Below, in pieces: positions 54,386-63,530 of a stretch of 64,000 nucleotides of DNA. This stretch comes from Microscillaceae bacterium (GTDB taxonomy: Bacteria; Bacteroidota; Bacteroidia; Cytophagales; Microscillaceae). The stretch is taken from NCBI GenBank assembly GCA_003483885.1, contig DMXI01000669.1, positions 1-64,000 on the forward strand, read 5' to 3'. Made by a program: the position numbers and the translations under genes. The notes under the pieces were generated by a model, which did no database searches, was not told where the DNA came from, and saw only the letters and a list, made by a program, of their open reading frames with translations. Every line of letters begins with the position of its first letter. Position 1 is the stretch's first letter.

Positions 54386-54955
54386 ATGAACACAATTGAA
54401 ATACCCACACCAAGAACCGTTCTTAGATTAATCAGCATGGGTGATTTAGAAGCAATTCATGTGCTTCATTCTTTACCAGAAACTGATGAGTTTAACACTT
54501 TGGGCATTCCTGAAAACCTTGAAGAAACGCAAGAAATTATAGAACAATGGGTGGCAGCCAATCAGCTAAAAGATATTAAAAACTATACCTTTAAGATTGA
54601 GTTACTTCCTGATAATCAACTTATTGGACTGTTTGGCCTTAGATTAGGGAATGAAAAATACCGGAGGGCAGAAGTATGGTATAAAATACACTCCTCGTAT
54701 TGGAAACAAGGATTTGCTACCGAAGTATTGGCGGCCATGATAGATTTCGGATTCGATCAATTGAACTTGCACCGGATTCAGGCAGGGTGTGCAGTCGACA
54801 ATATTGGGTCTATAAAAGTCCTCGAGAAAGTTGGAATGATAAGAGAAGGACGAGGAAGGCAGATATTACCTTTGAAATCAGGCTGGTCCGATAACTTTGA
54901 ATATGCTATACTGGACTCCGATGAACGTAAACAAAATACCAAGCAAAAACAGTAA
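54386..54955 (+). CDS. GNAT acetyltransferase, RimJ/RimL type
   Basis: This is a 189-residue protein. TPRTVLRLISMGDLEAIHVL, GLFGLRLG, AEVWYKIHSSYWKQGFATEV and FDQLNLHRIQAGCAVDNIGS match RimJ/RimL acetyltransferases with the acetyl-CoA loop (QGFATE). The target may be a ribosomal protein N-terminus or a small amine. It begins 15 bases after the GH47 stop. Confidence 0.82.
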   Translation: MNTIEIPTPRTVLRLISMGDLEAIHVLHSLPETDEFNTLGIPENLEETQEIIEQWVAANQLKDIKNYTFKIELLPDNQLIGLFGLRLGNEKYRRAEVWYKIHSSYWKQGFATEVLAAMIDFGFDQLNLHRIQAGCAVDNIGSIKVLEKVGMIREGRGRQILPLKSGWSDNFEYAILDSDERKQNTKQKQ

Positions 54956-54977
54956 GCACTGTATAATGATCAGTTAA

Positions 54978-55394
54978 ATGGACACAACCTCAGACATAGA
55001 CAAACAAGCCATTGATAAAATAACCACTGCTTTCTTTGGTATATTTTCGAATAAAAACAATACAAAACCTGATTGGGATAAGATCACCGAGTTATGCATC
55101 GCTGAAGCTATTATTATTAAGAAAGTGCATCAACAGCAAGAGATTTATAATCTAAAGAGCTTTATTGCTCCAAGAAAAAAGATATTATCGGGTGGCACCC
55201 TTCAGGATTTTGAAGAAAAAGAAATACAGGAAGAGACCAAAATAATAGGGAGTATTGCGCAAAGGGCTACCAAGTATGTCAAAGAAGGATACTTAAATGG
55301 CGTATATTTTAAACAACAAGGCCATAAGCTGTTTCAATACCTAAAAACCGACAAAGGCTGGCAGATAAATGCTGTAGTGTGGGAAGATGAATAA
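54978..55394 (+). CDS. NTF2-like hypothetical protein
   Basis: This is a 138-residue soluble protein. IDKITTAFFGIFSNKNNTKP near the N-terminus, with FKQQGHKLFQYLKTDKGWQI and VVWEDE at the end, has the strand-helix order of the NTF2/DUF4440 fold. The middle is very charged (FEEKEIQEETKIIG). It lies between two GNAT genes on the same strand. Confidence 0.6.
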   Translation: MDTTSDIDKQAIDKITTAFFGIFSNKNNTKPDWDKITELCIAEAIIIKKVHQQQEIYNLKSFIAPRKKILSGGTLQDFEEKEIQEETKIIGSIAQRATKYVKEGYLNGVYFKQQGHKLFQYLKTDKGWQINAVVWEDE

Positions 55395-55428
55395 TCATTA
55401 ACTAGTAAACCGATAAAGGAAAATAAAC

Positions 55429-56046
55429 ATGGCCAAAACATACAAAATAAAAACCGAAAGATTGATTATTCGTTGTTATCACCCAACGGATGCCCCCCTT
55501 TTGCAAAAATCAGTGCAGGAAAACATAGAACATTTGTTGCCTTGGATGCCCTGGGTAAAACAAGAACCCGAAACCCTTGAGATGAAAATAAAGCGATTGA
55601 GAAACTTTAGGGGAATGTTTGACCTGGACCAGGATTATTTCTTTGGTATTTTTAATCACGAAGAAAACGTGTTGGTGGGGTCTACTGGAATGCACACCAG
55701 AGCAGGAGAGGGAGCTAGAGAAATTGGTTATTGGATTCATAAAGATTACATAAACCAAGGCTATGCCACCGAAACCGTAAAGGCACTCACCAAAGTAGGA
55801 TTTGAGATTGAAGGGCTGGATAGAATCGAGATTCGTTGCGACCCAGAGAATACCCGAAGCAAAAAAATACCACCCAAAATGGGCTATACTTATGAAGCAA
55901 CCCTTAAAAAAAGAGATGTTGACAGTGATGGTAAGCCTCGTGATGTGATGATCTGGACTTTGTTTAAAGAAGACTACTTCAAAAACCCACTAAATTCGTT
56001 TGATTTAGAAGCGTATGATGTGGTCAATCAGCGTATTGCCTGGTAA
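55429..56046 (+). CDS. GNAT acetyltransferase, RimJ/RimL type
   Basis: This is a 205-residue protein. IKTERLIIRCYHPTDAPLLQ, GMHTRAGEGAREIGYWIHKD, INQGYATETVKALTK and IEGLDRIEIRCDPENTRSKK follow the RimJ/RimL pattern. It is more distant from the 54386 product than a recent duplicate would be. The acetyl acceptor is unknown. It ends at the junction with the convergent LysE gene. Confidence 0.82.
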   Translation: MAKTYKIKTERLIIRCYHPTDAPLLQKSVQENIEHLLPWMPWVKQEPETLEMKIKRLRNFRGMFDLDQDYFFGIFNHEENVLVGSTGMHTRAGEGAREIGYWIHKDYINQGYATETVKALTKVGFEIEGLDRIEIRCDPENTRSKKIPPKMGYTYEATLKKRDVDSDGKPRDVMIWTLFKEDYFKNPLNSFDLEAYDVVNQRIAW

Positions 56047-56064
56047 AGTGAAATTGTGAGATTA

Positions 56065-56682
56065 TTAAACAAAAATCTTAGCCCCTTGCACCAAGGCCAA
56101 TGCAATGAAAATACCTCCAATGATGCGGTTCATCCAATGGCTCAGCGAAGTAATGCGACTCACAATCAATAGGCTCATTTTGCCATAAAGCAATAAAGCC
56201 ATCAATTTGCCCAATGATACGCCAAACAAGAATAATAAGATAAAGTCCCACATACCAAAGCTTACCCAAGTCGAAGATTTAAGGGCCGCAATCACGGCTA
56301 CCCAGAAGGGCAAGGCTTGAGGGTTCAAGACACCAATAATAGCCCCTCGCAAGAAAGGCGAAGTTTTGCGTTGTGTTTCTATATCGGCATCTTCGCGACC
56401 TTTGCGCATAAAAAATATCGCCCCAATGGCAAAAAGTACTATAAATACCGAAAGCTGAATCCAAATATTGTGTTCGAGGTATTGGGTAATCCACATCCCA
56501 AAATTGTAAGCAAACAATGATTGGCCAATTTCTACAATGGCAGCAGCAATAGAAAAGCGTAGCCCCACTTTCATTCCATCTTTGATGGTAGTATCTACCA
56601 TAGATAAGTTAATAGGGCCAAAAGGCAAAGTGCCTAAAAAACTGGCAATAAAGCCCGCCAAAAAATGTATAATATAAGTCAT
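56065..56682 (-). CDS. LysE/RhtB family exporter
   Basis: This is a 205-residue inner membrane protein with about six hydrophobic helices. FIASFLGTLPFGPINLSMVD, DGMKVGLRFSIAAAIVEIGQ and FLRGAIIGVLNPQALPFWVA are typical LysE/RhtB signatures (the NPQALPFW block in helix 4). It should export an amino acid or related metabolite. It is convergent with the GNAT gene and divergent from the helicase. Confidence 0.85.
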   Translation of the reverse strand: MTYIIHFLAGFIASFLGTLPFGPINLSMVDTTIKDGMKVGLRFSIAAAIVEIGQSLFAYNFGMWITQYLEHNIWIQLSVFIVLFAIGAIFFMRKGREDADIETQRKTSPFLRGAIIGVLNPQALPFWVAVIAALKSSTWVSFGMWDFILLFLFGVSLGKLMALLLYGKMSLLIVSRITSLSHWMNRIIGGIFIALALVQGAKIFV

Positions 56683-56905
56683 TCCCTCTATTCTTCGTAA
56701 ATAAGCTTTTCAGTGATTTTTGTAGCTTCAAAGTTAGCAATTAATCATTGATCATTGACCATTCATAATTGAATATGTATGAAACTTGAATTGAAACGAA
56801 AAAATTCCAATCATATTCTGTAATTTTGTAGAATTTCAAGATTAGATACCTTGGGATAATGATTTTAATTGATAATTCATCATTTATAATTCATAATTAA
56901 AAAGA

Positions 56906-58231
56906 ATGTCAACTTTTCAGGATTTTAAATTCAACAAACAAATCATTCAGGCAATAGAAGAGGCTGGTTATCAGACCCCTACACCTATTCAGGAAAAAGC
57001 CATTCCTTTGGTGTTGGCGGGGCACGATGTGATGGGAGTGGCCCAAACGGGTACAGGTAAAACTGCCGCATTTGTGTTACCAATCCTGATGAAAATAAAG
57101 TATGCTCAAGGCGATCATCCCCGAGCTTTGATATTGGCCCCTACCCGAGAGCTGGCCCTGCAAATAGAAAAAGCAGTACAAACCTACGCCCAATACACCG
57201 ATATTCGGCATACTTGTATTTATGGGGGATTAGGACCCAAAACTCAAATAGAAACTATAGCCGAAGGCGTAGATATTTTGATTGCCACTCCCGGGAGGTT
57301 ACTGGATTTGTACAGTCGGGAGGCGTTAGTGCTCAAGGACATCAACACCCTGGTAATGGATGAAGCCGATAAAATGATGGATATGGGTTTTATGCCTCAG
57401 ATCAATAGTATTTTAGAGGTGATACCTGTTAAGCGGCAAAACCTACTTTTTTCGGCCACTATGCCCGAAAAAGTAGTCAAACTTTCCGAAGATTTCTTAG
57501 AGTTTCCAGAAAGGGTAGAAGTGACCCCCCAGGCTACTACAGCCGAAACCGTAGACCAGGTGGTATACGAAGTACCCAATCTTAAAACCAAGATCAACTT
57601 GCTACAGCATTTCCTCAAGGACGAAGAGGCGTTTAGTCGGGTCATGATTTTTACGCGTACCCGCAAAAGTGCCGATGCCGTGTATAAATTTATTGCTCGA
57701 AAGTTTTCAGAAGACGCAGTACGAGTAATCCACGCCAACAAAGGACAAAATACCCGCATCAATTCAATGAATGCTTTTAAAAATGGAGAAATTCGTATTC
57801 TGGTAGGCACCGATGTAGTAGCTCGGGGAATTGATGTAACCTTGGTGAGCCACGTAATCAATTTTGATATTCCGCTCATTTACGAAGATTATGTGCATAG
57901 AATTGGGCGTACTGGAAGAGCTTTACAGGATGGTAAAGCCATTAGCTTTATTACCGAGGCCGATATTTATCATATGCAAAAGATTGAGAAAATCATTCGT
58001 ATGCAGGTGCCTATGGCCAAAATTCCAGCTGGTGTTGACATTCCCGATACGCCGTTTGACGAAGCACAAGCCATTGCCCGAGAAATTGATCGGCAGAAAC
58101 GCAAAGAAAATCCCGACTACAAGGGAGCCTTTCACGACAAAAAAGACAAAAGTAAGGGGCAAGGTTCGAAAAATAATGGCAAAAAGAACAGTTTTGGAAA
58201 AAAACTTACTTCACGAAAAAAGAAGAAATAG
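56906..58231 (+). CDS. DEAD-box ATP-dependent RNA helicase (RhlE-like)
   Basis: This is a 441-residue cytoplasmic helicase. The Q motif (GYQTPTPIQEKAIPLVLAG), Walker A AQTGTGKT (46-53), PTRELA, TPGRLLDL, DEAD (142-145), SAT (motif III), and HRIGRTGR (motif VI) are all intact. The C-terminal tail is basic (KKDKSKGQGSKNNGKKN), fitting cold-adapted RNA helicases. It unwinds RNA in ribosome assembly or decay. The 220-bp upstream spacer is AT rich with repeated ATTCAT-type words. Confidence 0.92.
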   Translation: MSTFQDFKFNKQIIQAIEEAGYQTPTPIQEKAIPLVLAGHDVMGVAQTGTGKTAAFVLPILMKIKYAQGDHPRALILAPTRELALQIEKAVQTYAQYTDIRHTCIYGGLGPKTQIETIAEGVDILIATPGRLLDLYSREALVLKDINTLVMDEADKMMDMGFMPQINSILEVIPVKRQNLLFSATMPEKVVKLSEDFLEFPERVEVTPQATTAETVDQVVYEVPNLKTKINLLQHFLKDEEAFSRVMIFTRTRKSADAVYKFIARKFSEDAVRVIHANKGQNTRINSMNAFKNGEIRILVGTDVVARGIDVTLVSHVINFDIPLIYEDYVHRIGRTGRALQDGKAISFITEADIYHMQKIEKIIRMQVPMAKIPAGVDIPDTPFDEAQAIAREIDRQKRKENPDYKGAFHDKKDKSKGQGSKNNGKKNSFGKKLTSRKKKK

Positions 58232-58654
58232 CTTCCAAAAATCTAACGCTAAAAAAGTGACCTTCATTCATCTAATAATTAGTACGCTTTATCGAAATTA
58301 TAGCCCCATTTACCGATGTATTCTCCCCCTTTATCTAATTGTATTAGCCAAGCATTGGTCAATATACTATATTTGTTACGTAAGAAATGATTGATATAAT
58401 CTTTAGGGCTGGTTGATAAAGATTATTTGTTTATCAGTCTTTCTTTCCATAGCTGGTTGAAAGATCTTGGAGGGTTAAGCTGGCAACGCCGCTTCCTCCA
58501 GGTATCTTTTTTTTGCTTTAGATACCTGGCTAATTCCCATCACTCCCAACAAAACTCCATAAATTTTATTGCTTCAAAAATCTAAAGGGTACCCAATAGG
58601 GCACCTATTCGGAAAAACCATTTTGTAGTATTTACTAGTTCGTTCAATGAAGAG
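58232..58654. other. Intergenic region, no gene supported
   Basis: Only short frames are present. A hairpin CCAGGTATCT/AGATACCTGG (58498-58529) has a T-rich loop. A weak TGATAAA/TTTATCA pair (58414-58436) could act as a terminator for the helicase. The composition is AT rich. Confidence 0.5.
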
Positions 58655-59086
58655 ATGGAGCAAACCAAAACCAAAGACAAACAATTCGACTTCAAAGTCA
58701 TCTTTGAACAATTGAAGCCCCATTTTACAAATGTACGAGATATGGTGTTCGCAAAAGCTCCCAGTGTTTCGGAGAGCGGGGACTTTGTGAATTTGATCTT
58801 GGAAAAAGAAAGTGATGGTATTCGGGTACTTGTAGATAAAAGCTGTTGCAAGACGTTCATCAAAGAATTTGAATACACCAAAGAAAGTGAAGATGGGGGG
58901 ATTCAGAAGAAAATGATTGAAGACTTTAAGCTCAAAATCCGCTATCAACCCTATGGCCATATCTCTGACACTCTCATATATTTCTTTGTGGCCAAATTTT
59001 CGGGGCAATTTAGACAATTCACCGGGAAAGGTAATGACCACAAGCCTCAGACGATTCCAAGAAAACGCTCAAACAATGTATTCTAG
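58655..59086 (+). CDS. Hypothetical protein, first gene of a small phage-like cassette
   Basis: This is a 143-residue soluble protein with no signal. It is rich in Phe, Lys and Glu (FKVIFEQLKPHFTNVRDMVF; KESDGIRVLVDKSCCKTFI; YGHISDTLIYFFVAKF), and it ends in a basic tail. No family is recognised. It is translationally coupled (11-base overlap) to the next gene, and that gene overlaps the next one by 4 bases. The three-gene order resembles a structural block of Mu-like phages; see the finding. Confidence 0.5.
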   Translation: MEQTKTKDKQFDFKVIFEQLKPHFTNVRDMVFAKAPSVSESGDFVNLILEKESDGIRVLVDKSCCKTFIKEFEYTKESEDGGIQKKMIEDFKLKIRYQPYGHISDTLIYFFVAKFSGQFRQFTGKGNDHKPQTIPRKRSNNVF

Positions 59087-59315
59087 CAATTCTAATTTTT
59101 TACATAAATATGATTTTTGGCTCAGGCTCTCGGAAGCTGATTTAATAGATACACCAGAAGAGGCCGCGACGGGGCGTAACTATCGAAGACAAATCAACAT
59201 CCCCAAAAGGCAGCTTATGCCTATCCCTGGGAAAGCTGGAGAGTCTTTGCCAAAAGAGCTGTGGCAAGACATTGAGAAATATTTAGATAGTGAACAAAGT
59301 CAGATTTTCAAGTGA
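59076..59315 (+). CDS. Small protein resembling the C-terminus of a phage virion morphogenesis protein
   Basis: Start taken at ATG 59076, overlapping the previous stop by 11 bases; 59034 is an alternative. The 79-residue product contains YDFWLRLSEADLIDTPEEAA, then NIPKRQLMPIPGKAG and LPKELWQDIEKYLDSE. IP-[AK]-R-[PQ]-[FL] followed by an amphipathic helix resembles the end of Mu gpG-like virion morphogenesis proteins. The domain is much shorter than the family, so it is truncated or the match is fortuitous. The stop overlaps the next start (GTGA). Confidence 0.4.
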   Translation: MYSSNSNFLHKYDFWLRLSEADLIDTPEEAATGRNYRRQINIPKRQLMPIPGKAGESLPKELWQDIEKYLDSEQSQIFK

Positions 59316-59560
59316 TAGACATTTATACTGAGCTGGAAAAATGTCTCAAAGCTCCTAAACCAAGCATTGGTATCCACCACTTTGATCTGTGGGATGGTCA
59401 GTTTGAGAGTACCGCTGAGTAGTTTTCTTACTCGCTACCTGCGGTTTATCTGGAAGTAAAGAATGAAGAGGTGAGTCCACTGGGAGAACTTATATTATTA
59501 TTCACTTTGAAAATATTTGCAGGAAATCGAACTAAGGTAAAAGGGGGTATACGATTTTAA
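59312..59560 (+). pseudogene. Broken gene resembling a phage gp37-like tail protein
   Basis: GTG at 59312 overlaps the previous stop by 4 bases. The frame reads IDIYTELEKCLKAPKPSIGI, then HHFDLWDGQFES, and meets TAG at 59420. The same frame continues without break as FSYSLPAVYLEVKNEEVSPLG to TAA at 59560. The combined text (an IDLW-x-Q stretch followed by FPYPAVF-like text) is like small Bacteroidota prophage tail proteins. A premature stop explains the loss. Confidence 0.45.
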
Positions 59561-60141
59561 TAATGCTTATTTGTCTTATTAAATTTGGTTTTCGCAACCA
59601 CGAGATAATAATATCCTCTAGTATATGTTTGTTTTTTTGTGATGTTGATAAGGTTGCCCCACACCTGGTCATATAGAACTTAGAAAAAGCCACACCTTAT
59701 TGCTTTTTAAAAAAAGATTTGATTATCAGGCACTTGTATATAAGTATACTTGACTAAACAGGCTTTAATGAGTCTTTTTAAATTTATGGAGACTTTTTTA
59801 CCCTATTCTTTCTTTACATTTGCTGACCTCAGAATTCAAGATTACAGACTCAAAACAACACAAGTATTTGTACACTTATTTCAGCTTTCATTTTGATAAG
59901 TTCTGTAATTAGTAACCATCCATAGGTTGCTAAAATTTGCGTATACCTGGCATTTCTTAGAGTCAAAATCCTTTCAATATCAAATGCAAAAATGGTGATA
60001 CTTTTAGACTCACAATCGGCGTTGTCGTGGGAATAAAATAACCTGTGACAAAATAGATAGCAACAACAGACATTTGGGCTATTCGCTAAGGTGATGAAGC
60101 TCTTATTATTTAATACAAACTAAATTGTTATATAAATTACA
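59561..60141. other. Intergenic region, no gene supported
   Basis: About 580 AT-rich bases. The longest frame is a 42-codon ORF at 59768 with no protein-like features. No hairpin of note and no promoter match near 60142 were found. It separates the phage-like cassette from the repeat protein. Confidence 0.55.
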
Positions 60142-63100
60142 ATGATAAAATATCAAAGAAAGACAGCTAGTAGAGGGATTTTAGCTTTGTTATTTACTTG
60201 CCTGTTCGTGAGTTACTCTTATTATTCGGAGGCTCAAGTTACTTTATTAAAAGATATCAATAAAATTGGAGTAAACAGTTCACCTACCAAATTAACTGCT
60301 TTTCAAAATAAAGTATATTTTGTCGCTACTGATCGTACTCACGGAGCTGAACTTTGGATAAGTGATGGTACCGAAGTAGGTACTCAATTATCCAAAGACA
60401 TAGACATAGGGACTTCCAGTAGTAATCCAAGTGAACTCATTGTTTTTAATGATCAACTTTATTTTGTGGCGGGTACTCCAAGCGGAACCGGATTGTGGGT
60501 AAGTGATGGTACCGAAGCAGGCACTCAGTTAGTAAAAAGAATTGCAAGCGGAAACCAAAGAGAGCTAATCAAAAACATTACGATTTTCAACAATAAGCTA
60601 TATTTTTTCGGAAATGACTTGGATGGGCAAGTAGGTTTATGGGTAAGTGATGGCACCGAAACCGGTACCCAATTTGTAAAAGCATTCTCCAACGCCCGTA
60701 GTTTTATCGTATTAAATAATCAATTATTTTTTGTGGCTGAAGACAGTACCCACGGAGAGGAGTTATGGGTAAGCGATGGTACCACAAATGGTACCCAGCT
60801 CGTGAAAGATATCCATCCTGGATCGTTTAACAGTCGCCCTACCCATTTAACTACTTACAATAATAGGCTCTATTTTTCGGCAGAAAATGGGACCCTGAGT
60901 GCCGAGTTGTGGGTAAGTGATGGTACTGAGGCGGGTACTCAACTCGTCAAAGACATCAATCCTGGAGGTTTAGGCAGTGAGCTTACCAACTTTGTGGTTT
61001 ATAATAATCGGCTGTACTTTTCTGCCAATGATGGTACCCATGGACAAGAGCTTTGGGTAACTGATGGCACCGAGGCAGGTACCCTGCTTTTTAAAGATAT
61101 CAATACTGGTAATGAAAGCAGTACTCCCGCTCAATTGTTTGTATTTAACAGCAAGCTCTACTTTAGCGCTGACGAAGGAATAAGTGGGGCTGAATTATGG
61201 ATAAGTGATGGTACTCAAGCTGGAACAAATATGCTCAGAGACCTCAATCCATTGGCCAATGGTAGTTTTCCAACCAACTTTACCATTTACAAGAACCAAC
61301 TATATTTTTCAGCCACTTTAGACCAGCAGGGAGAAGAACTCTGGGTAAGCGATGGTACTGCGGTGGGTACGCAGTTGTTCAAAGATATTTATACTGGAAG
61401 TGAAGGCAGTGCCCCAAACCAACTATTGGTGGTAGGTCAACAGTTGTTTTTGGTAGCCAATGATGCTACTCACGGGCAAGAGCTTTGGGTAAGTGATGGT
61501 ACTAATACAGGTACTCGCTTGACCAAAGATATTTACGAAGGAACCAATAGTAGTAAACCAGTGACTTGGGCAAGTGCAGTACTCAATGATCAGCTGTACT
61601 TTGCGGCCAATGATGGGGTCAAGGGATTTGAACTCTGGGTGAGTGATGGTACCGAAGCAGGTACCCAGTTGCTCAAAGATATCAACAGCGGAAAATCGGG
61701 CAGTAGTCCAGTACGTTTTTTTCTATGGAATAATAAGATTTACTTCTCGGCAGACGATGGTATCCATGGGCGGGAATTGTGGGTGACTGACGGTACTGCC
61801 AATGGTACCCAGCTTATCAAGGACATTAACCCTGGAAATGATGGGAGTAATCTTGAAGATTTTATTGTGTTTAATAATCGGCTATTTTTTGTAGCCGCTG
61901 AGAGCACACACGGGCGAGAGCTTTGGGTAACCGATGGCACCGAAGCCGGTACCCAACTGGTCAAAGATATTAATCCTGGTAGTAGCAATAGTTCAATTTT
62001 TGAATTGATTGTTTACAATAACAAATTGTATTTTGGGGCCAGAGATGGTGTCCAGGGGCAAGAATTGTGGGTGAGTGATGGTACCGAAGCCGGCACCCAA
62101 CTGGTCAAAGATATTAACCCTGGAGTAAGTGATGGACGTCCCGTAAATTTTCATGTGTTTAATGACCAACTTTACTTTGTAGCAGATAATGGTACCCAAG
62201 ATGAGGAGCTCTGGGTAACTAATGGTACCGAAGCCGGTACCCAACTGGTCAAAGACATCAACCCCAATGGCAACAGTTTTCCCTCGTTCTTTACTGAGTA
62301 CAACGGCAAGCTATATTTTCAGGCAAGAGAAGGTACCAACGGAGTCGAGTTGTGGGTAACCGATGGCACCGAAGCAGGTACGGTCTTGGTCAAAGATATT
62401 AATCCAGGTACTAAAAGTAGTGCCCCATTTAATTTAACAGTACTCAATAATCAGTTGTACTTTTTTGTATATGTGCCGGGTAATCAACCTGCAGGTATCT
62501 GGGTAAGTGATGGTACCGAAGCCGGCACCCAAAGAGTGTTTAGAGTTTTACCAGAAAGAGGCGGCGAGCGCTTGGTATATAGTAACAAAATATACTTTGT
62601 ATCAGATGGGGGAGGACTATGGGTAACCGATGGTACTGCTGAAGGAACACTGTCTATTGGGGGAGAGCTAAAAGTGGGTAGTAATAACTTTACACAAAAT
62701 TTAGGGGTTTGGGGCGATCGTATCTATTTTGGAGCCAATGATGGCAATGTAGGTCTGGAGTTTTACGTGTATACAACACCTATGTTTACTTTTACTGATT
62801 TTAGTCCCAAATCTGGCTCCCCTGGTGATGAAGTAACACTCACCGGGAGTGGTTTCGAGGGAGCGACTGGCGATTATTTGGTCAAATTTAATGGAAAAGA
62901 AGCCCTGGTAACTTCAGTAGATAATAATCAGATAAAAGTGATTGTACCCGATGAGGTAACCACCGGGAAGGTTACCTTGGCTTTTGCGGGCGTGCTTGCT
63001 ACCAGCAACGAGGATTTTACCTTGAGTACCACTACCAACGTAGCAGACCTGTTAAATCAGGATATTGTAAAGATATTTCCCAATCCTACCAGTGAAGTCT

Positions 63101-63303
63101 TGCACTTGGAGTTGAATCACTATACCAACGAAAAGGTGCATATTACACTGTATAATAGCTTGGGGAAACCTGTATTACACGCCCAACAACGCCAAAAAAA
63201 TGGCCAACTGGATTTAGAAATAAGTACTATACCTGTGGGTAATTACATACTCAAAGCCAAGTGGGGTAATATTTTCAAGAGCTGGAAAGTGATTAAAAGA
63301 TAA
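60142..63303 (+). CDS. ELWxxDGT-repeat protein with IPT/TIG and type IX secretion domains
   Basis: This is a 1053-residue exported protein. A Sec signal (to about residue 31) is followed by 17 units centred on ELWVSDGTEAGT or variants (GLWVSDGT, ELWVTNGT), at about residues 70-835, period about 48. Each ends LVKDINPG-like, as in the ELWxxDGT family, which forms beta-propeller-type repeats. An IPT/TIG domain (about 880-960, TFTDFSPKSGSPGDEVTLTG) and a type A type IX sorting domain (about 976-1053, VKIFPNPTSE and WKVIK) follow. It is likely secreted to the cell surface, perhaps as an adhesin. Units 12-14 are nearly identical at DNA level. Confidence 0.9.
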   Translation: MIKYQRKTASRGILALLFTCLFVSYSYYSEAQVTLLKDINKIGVNSSPTKLTAFQNKVYFVATDRTHGAELWISDGTEVGTQLSKDIDIGTSSSNPSELIVFNDQLYFVAGTPSGTGLWVSDGTEAGTQLVKRIASGNQRELIKNITIFNNKLYFFGNDLDGQVGLWVSDGTETGTQFVKAFSNARSFIVLNNQLFFVAEDSTHGEELWVSDGTTNGTQLVKDIHPGSFNSRPTHLTTYNNRLYFSAENGTLSAELWVSDGTEAGTQLVKDINPGGLGSELTNFVVYNNRLYFSANDGTHGQELWVTDGTEAGTLLFKDINTGNESSTPAQLFVFNSKLYFSADEGISGAELWISDGTQAGTNMLRDLNPLANGSFPTNFTIYKNQLYFSATLDQQGEELWVSDGTAVGTQLFKDIYTGSEGSAPNQLLVVGQQLFLVANDATHGQELWVSDGTNTGTRLTKDIYEGTNSSKPVTWASAVLNDQLYFAANDGVKGFELWVSDGTEAGTQLLKDINSGKSGSSPVRFFLWNNKIYFSADDGIHGRELWVTDGTANGTQLIKDINPGNDGSNLEDFIVFNNRLFFVAAESTHGRELWVTDGTEAGTQLVKDINPGSSNSSIFELIVYNNKLYFGARDGVQGQELWVSDGTEAGTQLVKDINPGVSDGRPVNFHVFNDQLYFVADNGTQDEELWVTNGTEAGTQLVKDINPNGNSFPSFFTEYNGKLYFQAREGTNGVELWVTDGTEAGTVLVKDINPGTKSSAPFNLTVLNNQLYFFVYVPGNQPAGIWVSDGTEAGTQRVFRVLPERGGERLVYSNKIYFVSDGGGLWVTDGTAEGTLSIGGELKVGSNNFTQNLGVWGDRIYFGANDGNVGLEFYVYTTPMFTFTDFSPKSGSPGDEVTLTGSGFEGATGDYLVKFNGKEALVTSVDNNQIKVIVPDEVTTGKVTLAFAGVLATSNEDFTLSTTTNVADLLNQDIVKIFPNPTSEVLHLELNHYTNEKVHITLYNSLGKPVLHAQQRQKNGQLDLEISTIPVGNYILKAKWGNIFKSWKVIKR

Positions 63304-63530
63304 GCGAAGCACCTAACAGCTACATTGACTGGAATCCTGATAATGTGGCATTCTATAACTAATTTAAAGGCGAGCTTTTGACTCTTGAAGGCTTGCTTTT
63401 AAAATTTGTACACTCCAAAACTCCCCGCTCAAAAGACTAATATTTGCAAAAAAATTAAAAACAGAAATTTTGGAAAATGGGTTTTTGTACAAAATGTTCG
63501 CAAAAATTGGCATTCAATACATACCGACTT

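Noticed and set aside
57864..58394. 176-codon plus-strand frame over the end of the DEAD-box gene
   Set aside because: It is an out-of-frame shadow of the helicase, and its sequence is unlike any protein.
58917..59075. Longer N-terminus for the small phage-like gene at 59076
   Set aside because: This part overlaps the preceding gene in another frame and reads unlike a protein. The coupled start at 59076 fits better.
59768..59896. 42-codon plus-strand frame before the repeat protein
   Set aside because: It has no leader or family features. Its start lacks a ribosome-binding context.
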